Assembly: GCA_017622495.1 (NCBI GenBank)
Contig: JAGAQY010000067.1
Location: 1-45,974, forward strand
Reading direction: 5' to 3'
Source of the DNA: Bacteroidaceae bacterium
Lineage (GTDB): Bacteria; Bacteroidota; Bacteroidia; Bacteroidales; Bacteroidaceae
DNA: 45,974 bases
Under the pieces are notes generated by a model that searched no databases, was not told the DNA's origin, and was given only the letters and a program-made list of their open reading frames with translations. Shown piece by piece: positions 1-4,394 of this stretch. Each line of letters begins with the position of its first letter. The stretch's first letter is position 1. A program made the translations under genes and the position numbers.

Positions 1-141
1 AACGGTGGTCGATGTCTGCACATCGTCCGCCAAGTCCTCAAAGTCATAGTCGCTGGTCTTCACCGCACGGCCGTGGAAGTAATCGGTACCTTGCACCCCA
101 TTGGGGTTCTTGGTCTTCATCACTGCATAGTTTACTGCCAT
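1..141 (-). CDS. HU-like DNA-binding protein, N-terminal part (cut by window edge)
   Basis: The first 47 residues are visible; the rest lies beyond position 1. The start MAVNYAVMKTKNPNGVQG, followed by DYFHGRAVKTSDYDFEDLAD and then a DDVQTSTTV stretch, matches the pattern of the Bacteroidales HU-related DNA-binding family, in which a short N-terminal strand with KNP is followed by a YY/YF-G segment and an LA-D-I/V-TT helix. The ATG at 141-139 has a purine-rich stretch (GAAAG) a few bases upstream. In Bacteroidales such proteins commonly lie beside VirE-like and DUF4248 genes, as here, so it is probably an architectural protein of the accessory module. The call is family-level only because about two thirds of the protein is missing. 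Confidence 0.7.
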   Translation of the reverse strand, partial: MAVNYAVMKTKNPNGVQGTDYFHGRAVKTSDYDFEDLADDVQTSTTV

Positions 142-150
142 TTCTTTCAG

Positions 151-227
151 TTGTGAGTTATAAGTTATGAATTATGAGTCCATCTTAGCATGCAACTCAG
201 CACTCAAAACTCAACACTCATAACTCT
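151..227. repeat. GAGT-rich intergenic inverted repeat
   Basis: Short iterations of GAGTTAT / AATTATGAGT on the left are followed by CACTCAAAACTCAACACTCATAACTC on the right, giving an imperfect inverted repeat just upstream of the HU-like gene. Related AT-rich iterations of GAGT, GAAT or AAGAGTGAA occur at 1083-1110, 2781-2808, 24396-24474, 33427-33455 and 36501-36530. They look like one family of slippage-prone intergenic repeats. Confidence 0.55.
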
Positions 228-343
228 TTTGTATGCCGTGCATGGGTGTACATGCCCGACAGGGGTTCAACATACAACCGCTTCCCGCTACCGGTCACCT
301 CGGGAGGGTTGACTTACTAATCTCATTTCAACGTTGTTGAAAT

Positions 344-519
344 CGAACGTTAACGTTAACGCTGACGTTAATGACTTCGTCATAGACACTTGGCTGCTCT
401 CGCTGAGAAATCGCAAGCTTGCTTGCATTTCGCTCGTTTGCACAAGCGTTGACTGGGCTTCGCTACGTTTACCTTCCGGACGGCCGTTATCGTTTTCGTT
501 ATCGTCATCGTTGATTTCG
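344..519. repeat. Hexamer-array element 1 (inverted GTTAAC-type arrays)
   Basis: The left array (344-371) is a run of AACGTTAACGTTAACGCTG type; the right array (486-513) is a run of GTTATC, GTTTTC, GTTATC and GTCATC hexamers. The arrays are inverted to each other and flank about 110 bp of spacer that ends CCGGACGGC. The same CCGGACGGC precedes the right array of the element at 2353-2430. The segment TTAATGACTTCGTCAT at 368-383 recurs at 778-793. The open frame across the minus strand here consists mainly of this repeat and is not called as a gene. Confidence 0.7.
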
Positions 520-539
520 TAATACAAAGTTACGAAATC
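513..539 (-). promoter_or_regulatory. Inverted repeat holding a TAACTTTG -7-like box
   Basis: GATTTCGTAA (513-522) and TTACGAAATC (530-539) form a perfect 10-bp inverted repeat around a 7-base loop. Read on the minus strand the loop region contains TAACTTTG, which fits the Bacteroidetes -7 consensus TAnnTTTG, pointing towards the HU-like gene. No good TTTG -33 box is seen at the expected distance. A promoter covered by an operator is possible. Confidence 0.35.
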
Positions 540-602
540 GAAGACCCCATTTATTCTGAATTTGATATGCTACAGAGGGAAAAATAAAGTTGCCTTTATT
601 TT

Positions 603-630
603 TTCTAACGAAAACGTTAACGATGGCGAA
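603..630. repeat. Solitary hexamer-type array
   Basis: A short run TAACGAAAACGTTAACGATGG belongs to the same AACGTT/AACGAT family as the neighbouring elements but has no obvious inverted partner next to it. Confidence 0.5.
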
Positions 631-688
631 AACCTGTAAAGATTATATAGGAATAAGCCTTAAAACGCTTTATATATCAATCCATTTC

Positions 689-754
689 GGTACAACCTTG
701 TACCAAAAAAAGTACATGCATGCACCACGCGCGGTACATGCATGTACTTTTTTT
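689..754. repeat. Two adjacent inverted repeats with GGTAC cores
   Basis: A perfect 7-bp inverted repeat, GGTACAA-CC-TTGTACC, lies at 689-704. Directly after it comes a much longer one with 22-bp arms (705-726 and 733-754), one mismatch and the 6-base loop ACGCGC. Each arm has seven A (or T) bases outside and an alternating GTACATGCATG core inside. A transcript in either direction would form a stable hairpin followed by a U tract, so it could act as a bidirectional terminator. It could equally be a protein-binding site. It borders the hexamer array that starts at 755. Confidence 0.6.
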
Positions 755-850
755 AACGATAACGTTAACGATGACGTTAATGACTTCGTCATCGTTGAAA
801 AACATACATCGCGGAGCCTGGTTATCGTTAACGTTATCGTTTTCGTCCAT
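755..850. repeat. Hexamer-array element 2 (inverted arrays)
   Basis: The left array has AACGATAACGTTAACGATG followed by ACGTTAATGACTTCGTCATC; the right array (about 822-848) has GTTATC, GTTAAC, GTTATC and GTTTTC. The arrays are inverted relative to each other around a ~27-bp centre. It is the most compact intergenic member of the family and shares TTAATGACTTCGTCAT with element 1. Confidence 0.7.
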
Positions 851-864
851 GCGTTCGCATGGCC

Positions 865-1083
865 TCACGGCTCGCCAAGATATTCAAATATCAGCCTCAC
901 CTGATAGCGGGTGAAGTGGCGTGAGCCACGTGTGTAGCCCGTGCGCTGCAGGGCTTCGAGCAATCCGTCGGTAGCGTGCAGGTACTTGTTGAGCAGCCGC
1001 AGGGCCGAGGCACGCGAGGCACCGGGACTGTAGAGTTGCGCCAGCTCGGCCTTGCCGTAGGCGCGGAGGGTTTGGTATTCCAT
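865..1083 (-). CDS. DUF4248 domain-containing protein
   Basis: This 72-residue protein starts at the ATG at 1083-1081 (MEYQTLRAYGKAELAQLY). The pattern of an aromatic-x-x-R-x-Y-x-K-x-E-L-A start, a central RxxLxxYLxxT-like segment (LRLLNKYLHATDGLLEALQR), and an aromatic end near YQVRLIFEYLGEP is typical of DUF4248, a small predicted helical family that in Bacteroidales sits next to VirE-like and HU-like genes. The fold suggests a helix-turn-helix-like DNA-binding protein, but its function is not established. It is downstream of the VirE-like gene on the same strand, separated by 184 bp that hold a large palindrome (1116-1257), so separate transcription is possible. An upstream in-frame ATG adds 13 residues from repeat DNA and is less likely. 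Confidence 0.75.
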   Translation of the reverse strand: MEYQTLRAYGKAELAQLYSPGASRASALRLLNKYLHATDGLLEALQRTGYTRGSRHFTRYQVRLIFEYLGEP

Positions 1084-1110
1084 AGAGTGAAGAGTTAAGA
1101 GTGAAAAGTT
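1083..1110. repeat. AAGAGTGAAGAG-type repeat
   Basis: TAGAGTGAAGAGTTAAGAG followed by TGAAAAGTT directly abuts the start codon of the DUF4248 gene. It is the same purine-rich repeat as at 24396-24474 and, in inverse orientation, inside the VirE-like gene at 2781-2808. Confidence 0.6.
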
Positions 1111-1115
1111 ACAGA

Positions 1116-1257
1116 CTGCCATTTGCCGTTTGAAACACGCATTTTCGTAAACCCCTATAGGGATATATTAAATAATTATATTTTAAAATTTAAATAATTA
1201 ATTATTTTTTGCCTATAGGGGTTTTATTAAACAGCTAAAACAAATGGCAAATGGCAG
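1116..1257. other. Nested 142-bp palindrome with AT-rich centre and CCCTATAGG arms
   Basis: Two perfect inverted repeats share one centre: an outer 12-bp pair (CTGCCATTTGCC at 1116-1127 and its complement at 1246-1257) and an inner 13-bp pair (AAACCCCTATAGG at 1149-1161 and its complement at 1212-1224). The gaps between outer and inner arms are both exactly 21 bp. The 50-bp centre is almost pure A/T and contains TAAATAATTA twice (1169-1178, 1191-1200), 22 bp apart. CAAATGG occurs twice in tandem at 1241-1254. It lies between the stop of the VirE-like gene and the DUF4248 start. It could be an operator, a terminator or a replication-type site. Confidence 0.6.
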
Positions 1258-1267
1258 AAAATGATGA

Positions 1268-3625
1268 TTACTCGGGAGTGCTCAGGCGTGCGTTTTCCTG
1301 CTGGCGTTGCTTGATGTCGGTGGCCGTGAGCAGGATGACGTTCCATCCGCGCATGTTGTCGCGCCGGCGTTGCCGGTAACCCAGCTTATTCATCCAGATG
1401 GCGATGTTGCGCGGATACAGCGGTGTCTTCACACTCACGCAGATGGTCTCGATGATGCGCGAGGCGGTGTAGAACTCACCCACCTCGTTCTCTCCCGGTG
1501 GGCGGAAGTAGGTCTGTATGAGTTCGAGTTCCAGGTTGGGCTCCTCGAAGTTGCGGTTGTGCAGCTCCAGTTCGGCATTCTCCTCCTCATCGAACCAGTA
1601 GCGGAAGCCCTGCTGCCACAGCGTATAGGCTTGCGCATATAGCCCCACGTAGTCTATGGGCGTGTCGTAGGGCGAGTCGATGCTATCGACCATGAACGGC
1701 AGCCATCGACGGTTACTGGTGAGGTCGGTGAGGAAGTGGGCATTGTTGCCCGTACCGCAGAACGAGGCTATATGTTCACGGCGCTCGCGGTAGCGGGCGT
1801 ATGCCGCACGCTCGTTCACCGTGGGGTCGGTGGTGATGGCCTTGAGCTGGTTGAGCTCGTGCAGCTTCATGTGGTCAAGCTCTTCGAGAGCTATCAGCCC
1901 CATCTCGGTAAGTTCGAGGCGGTCATCCTTGGTCATGCGGTTGGCAAAGTTGCGTGCCGAATAGTAGCCACGAAGTTCGGGTGGCAGCAGTAGGCGCATG
2001 AAGGTACTCTTGTAGATACCTTGCGGACCGATATAGGTGAGTATCTCATGGTTGGTCACCCCATCGACTATCCATGCCGCCACCATGGCCACCATCCACT
2101 TCTTGAAGAAGCGGTTGTGCAGCTCCTGCGTGCAGCCCGTGACGTGTACACGCGATGCCAGTGCATCGATATGGTCGGTCACGCCGTCCCATGTGGGTAG
2201 ACTCCCCAAGAAATCACGCATCGGATGATACTCGGGGTAGAAGTCGCTCTCGATGATGATGTAGAGATCCGAGATCTTCGCCTGACGGCCCGTGTCTAAG
2301 CAGAAGCGGCAGTAGAGGGAGTTGACGCTCTTATCTTCCAGTTCCTTCCAGATTAACGTTGACGATAACGCTGACGTTGACCAACCATCCGGACGGCAGT
2401 TATCGTTAACGTTATCGTTATCGTTAAACGAGATCTCCCTTTTCCTCGTTATCACATTATGCCTTATTCTGATATTATTTTCCGTGAGCCACTCCTGTAT
2501 ATCCTTGATAGAGGCATAGCGGCTCTCCTTTTCCGCTTTCGGTGGTCGCTCCGTCCCATGCTCCTCGGTCTGCAGGTAGCAGGAGCGCACGATGGAGGTC
2601 ACGTCGTTGCCCTCGGCCTGATAGTCACTGAACCTGTCCAGTGCCCACTCCAGGCACTCGCTCTCGGGCACGCCATAGCGGTTCATCATATAGCACGCAT
2701 CGCTGATGTACTTGTTGTGGTTGCCCGCCTCGTACACCACCCCACGCCGCTCCAGCTCGCGCAGCACGGCAGCCTCACATCTCTTCACTCTTACCTCTTC
2801 ACTCTTACCTCGTCTCGGACGGCCTACGGGCTTCTTCGTCATATCCACGACGATGGGTACCGCATCGGGATTGTAGTATACCTCGGGGTCGTGGGCCATA
2901 CCCGAGATGCGCGTAGCATTCTTGCACTTCTCGTCGTAGTCGCAGCCTGTGAGGCGCTTGTAATATTCGTTTATGGCTACAAATGAAATTTTATATTGTT
3001 CCGCACATTGCTTTACCCCCTCCGCTCCGTCGCTTCGCTCTCTCCGCTCGTCCCCCTTAAAGGGCGACAGTTCTTTTTGGTTAGTCCTGTACTCCGCGGA
3101 CTCTGCACTGTCCCTTTCTGCGATGGAACTATCTATAGAACACTGTCGCCCTTTAAGGGGGACGAGTGAAGTGGAGCATTGCGAAACGGAACGGAGGGGG
3201 TAACAGTTATCGTTAACGTTATCGTTATCGTTGAACGTGTTGAGCGCGTAACGCGCTAAAACACGTACTCCCTCCCCACTTATCGTAGTATAAGCCAGCA
3301 ACGTATGCGGGTCGTTCCTGACCATCGCGAGCACCTCGCCCATCCGTTCGGCAGGGATGTGGTCAAGGTCCACGATCGACATCCCCGTATACCCCACAAT
3401 ATACTTCTGCTGCTTGCCACCGCTGAAGAGCACCGCCACGGAGTAGCATGGCATGTGCTGCTTCTCGGCCTCGGCACGGGCGGTGTCGCCAGCGGCACGG
3501 TAGCGACGATGGTTCTCGGTTAACACTTGCAGACGCTGGTCTGCGCGAATGATCTCTACCACCTCATGGATGGTAATCGGCTTCGGGTTCTTGTCGGCGA
3601 AGCCGTTGAATAGACTTACTTGCAT
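1268..3625 (-). CDS. VirE/primase-helicase-like protein with in-frame repeat insertions
   Basis: About 785 residues from the ATG at 3625 (MQVSLFNGFADKNPKP, the usual start of this family). Domains: VirE N-terminal/primase-like region (residues ~1-250, including IVDLDHIP and CKNATRISGMAHDP), a PriCT-like helical region (~300-365, HNKYISDACYMMNRYGVP), then a VirE P-loop ATPase region (from ~430: SDFYPEYHPMRDFL, LPTWDG, Walker A GPQGIYKST, then ALEELDHMK and TSNRRWLPF). Such proteins probably act in replication of mobile elements; function here is inferred. The gene holds three foreign-looking repeats in frame: NDNDNVNDN-coding hexamers plus a MITE-like palindrome (residues ~130-204), a second hexamer element (~399-424), and a 14-bp tandem repeat (~residues 273-281). 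All fall in linkers between domains rather than in motifs. The gene is divergent from the small genes at 3739-4025. Confidence 0.85.
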   Translation of the reverse strand: MQVSLFNGFADKNPKPITIHEVVEIIRADQRLQVLTENHRRYRAAGDTARAEAEKQHMPCYSVAVLFSGGKQQKYIVGYTGMSIVDLDHIPAERMGEVLAMVRNDPHTLLAYTTISGEGVRVLARYALNTFNDNDNVNDNCYPLRSVSQCSTSLVPLKGRQCSIDSSIAERDSAESAEYRTNQKELSPFKGDERRERSDGAEGVKQCAEQYKISFVAINEYYKRLTGCDYDEKCKNATRISGMAHDPEVYYNPDAVPIVVDMTKKPVGRPRRGKSEEVRVKRCEAAVLRELERRGVVYEAGNHNKYISDACYMMNRYGVPESECLEWALDRFSDYQAEGNDVTSIVRSCYLQTEEHGTERPPKAEKESRYASIKDIQEWLTENNIRIRHNVITRKREISFNDNDNVNDNCRPDGWSTSALSSTLIWKELEDKSVNSLYCRFCLDTGRQAKISDLYIIIESDFYPEYHPMRDFLGSLPTWDGVTDHIDALASRVHVTGCTQELHNRFFKKWMVAMVAAWIVDGVTNHEILTYIGPQGIYKSTFMRLLLPPELRGYYSARNFANRMTKDDRLELTEMGLIALEELDHMKLHELNQLKAITTDPTVNERAAYARYRERREHIASFCGTGNNAHFLTDLTSNRRWLPFMVDSIDSPYDTPIDYVGLYAQAYTLWQQGFRYWFDEEENAELELHNRNFEEPNLELELIQTYFRPPGENEVGEFYTASRIIETICVSVKTPLYPRNIAIWMNKLGYRQRRRDNMRGWNVILLTATDIKQRQQENARLSTPE
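2353..2430. repeat. Hexamer-array element 3, inside the VirE-like gene
   Basis: Left array TTAACGTTGACGATAACGC (2353-2381 overall) and right array of GTTATC, GTTAAC, GTTATC, GTTATC, GTTAA (2399-2427) are inverted relative to each other around CAACCATCCGGACGGCA. On the minus strand the right array is read as NDNDNVNDN, the centre as CRPDGW and the left array as STSALSSTLI. The frame is kept through the element. Confidence 0.8.
2781..2808. repeat. 14-bp tandem repeat inside the VirE-like gene
   Basis: CTCTTCACTCTTAC occurs twice in exact tandem. It is the inverse orientation of the AAGAGTGAAGAG intergenic repeat family (1083-1110, 24396-24474) and encodes the charged stretch KSEEVRVKR between domains. 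Confidence 0.65.
3013..3203. repeat. MITE-like palindromic element inside the VirE-like gene
   Basis: Arms of about 60 bp (3013-3071 and 3142-3203) are imperfect inverted copies. Ends read TTACCCCCTCCG and CGGAGGGGGTAA; inner parts CCCCCTTAAAGGGCGACAGT and its exact complement. The ~70-bp loop (3072-3141) is unrelated. The minus strand is open through the whole element and contributes about 64 residues (including STSLVPLKGRQCS and ELSPFKGDERRERSDG) to the VirE-like protein. No transposase gene is present, so movement would need one in trans. Confidence 0.75.
3205..3236. repeat. Hexamer array 4, inside the VirE-like gene
   Basis: A run of GTTATC, GTTAAC, GTTATC, GTTATC, GTT directly abuts the MITE-like palindrome. 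It encodes FNDNDNVNDN on the minus strand, the same peptide that the element at 2353-2430 encodes 270 residues further on. Confidence 0.75.
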
Positions 3626-3682
3626 AACGATAGAATTATAGTTACTTTTACGCCACAAAATAAGTCATAGCAGAAATAGCGA

Positions 3683-3704
3683 TGTCCCTATACGTATAGG
3701 GACA
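3683..3704. promoter_or_regulatory. Perfect 22-bp palindrome, probable operator of the divergent promoters
   Basis: TGTCCCTATAC at 3683-3693 is followed by its exact complement at 3694-3704. It sits in the 113-bp gap between the divergent starts of the VirE-like gene (3625) and the small HTH gene (3739). The half-site CCCTATA recurs as CCCTATAGGG at 1153-1162 and in the inner arms of the palindrome downstream of the VirE-like gene. The neighbouring HTH protein is a natural candidate to bind it; this is inference. Confidence 0.6.
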
Positions 3705-3738
3705 CACGAAAATACTTACTCCTAAATTAACATTTTTT

Positions 3739-3888
3739 ATGGGAAAACGAACAGAAAACTTGTCACCACTGGGCAAGTTGGTGGCTGCCGAGGTTAGCCG
3801 GTGCGGCCTCACGGTAAAAGACCTGTGTGCCATCGCACACATCAGCGGTGTTACCTACTACAAACTCCTTTTCGGAAAGACCTTATGA
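3739..3888 (+). CDS. Small putative helix-turn-helix protein
   Basis: A 49-residue protein beginning MGKRTENLSPLGKLV. The segment LTVKDLCAIAHISGVTYYKL (residues ~25-44) has the spacing of an XRE-type helix-turn-helix, with Ala at the helix 2 position, a turn around HISG, and a recognition helix GVTYYKLL ending in an FGK turn like the G of XRE repressors. It is shorter than a full XRE domain and lacks a dimer region. Its stop codon overlaps the start of the next gene by 4 bases (ATGA at 3885-3888), which implies translational coupling. A 22-bp palindrome lies 35 bp upstream. It may control the divergent VirE-like gene. It is too small to call by family with certainty. Confidence 0.6.
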   Translation: MGKRTENLSPLGKLVAAEVSRCGLTVKDLCAIAHISGVTYYKLLFGKTL

Positions 3889-4025
3889 CAAGTGTCCACA
3901 TACGCCTATTGGGCTGTCTGGAACAGTACCAGACAGCGGAAGAAACACGTATTTTCATCTTACGTTATATCAATGCGCTACGCGAGAATGTGAATAGCGA
4001 TGCTTTATTTCATATTTCTCGCTAA
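3885..4025 (+). CDS. Small protein of unknown function, coupled to the HTH gene
   Basis: A 46-residue frame starting MTSVHIRLLGCLEQYQTAEE and ending LFHISR. It starts within the stop of the preceding gene (ATGA overlap), the strongest argument that it is translated. It is predicted to be mostly helical (EETRIFILRYINALRENV), with no signal peptide, membrane segment or recognisable motif. Its last 21 bases overlap, tail to tail, the end of the membrane protein gene at 4005-4391. It could be a partner of the HTH protein. I do not recognise it. Confidence 0.45.
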   Translation: MTSVHIRLLGCLEQYQTAEETRIFILRYINALRENVNSDALFHISR

Positions 4026-4391
4026 CTGCCAGAAACTAAAGTCATAAGTATATGGACGGTTTATAATGTCGTCATGTATGATTGTTGTATCGGATGGGGC
4101 AAACACGGCTACGACATGACGCTTGTCGAGATGTTCGATACTCACGACAGACAAAGTATGCGAGCTATCTGAGGCATCGGAAAGGATAGTGCCTCTCTGG
4201 ATAAACAATCGGTCGGTATCCAATGTATCAATGATGTAACCGTTGGAAGTAATACAGGAACTCCTTATATGAATCATTGTAGTAGGGCGCAATGCATCAA
4301 GGCAGAAATACAGCGCAGTGAACATCAAGGCGCAAACGATATAAACACCGTAGCGCAGAGTGAAACGATATATAAAATTGGTCTTGTCCAT
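4005..4391 (-). CDS. Small single-pass membrane protein of the C39 exporter unit
   Basis: A 128-residue protein starting MDKTNFIYRFTLRYGVY. One membrane segment is visible (about residues 15-34, ending CLDALRP), followed by about 90 residues probably outside the inner membrane and rich in beta-type sequence (LFIQRGTILSD, VVAVFAPSDTTI). The start lies 3 bases after the stop of the C39-ABC exporter, so the two are almost certainly cotranscribed and coupled. In such loci the partner is usually an HlyD-type adaptor of 350-450 residues; this protein has the anchor and a short beta region with a lipoyl-like QRGT-I-L pattern but none of the coiled-coil arms. It may be a minimal adaptor or an accessory or immunity protein. 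Function is inferred from position. Confidence 0.7.
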   Translation of the reverse strand: MDKTNFIYRFTLRYGVYIVCALMFTALYFCLDALRPTTMIHIRSSCITSNGYIIDTLDTDRLFIQRGTILSDASDSSHTLSVVSIEHLDKRHVVAVFAPSDTTIIHDDIINRPYTYDFSFWQLARNMK

Positions 4392-4394
4392 AGG

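Noticed and set aside
288..527. 79-residue minus-strand frame between the HU-like and DUF4248 genes
   Set aside because: It reads through hexamer arrays and their spacer; the peptide consists mostly of repeat-derived residues and has no conserved start or ribosome-binding site.
705..754. CRISPR-like or tRNA-like reading of the palindromic area
   Set aside because: Only a single inverted repeat without regular spacers; no cloverleaf can be drawn. No CRISPR array or tRNA was found anywhere in the window.
3801..3884. Upstream extension of the small gene at 3885-4025
   Set aside because: The extension lies within the HTH gene in another frame; the ATGA overlap start at 3885 is more natural.
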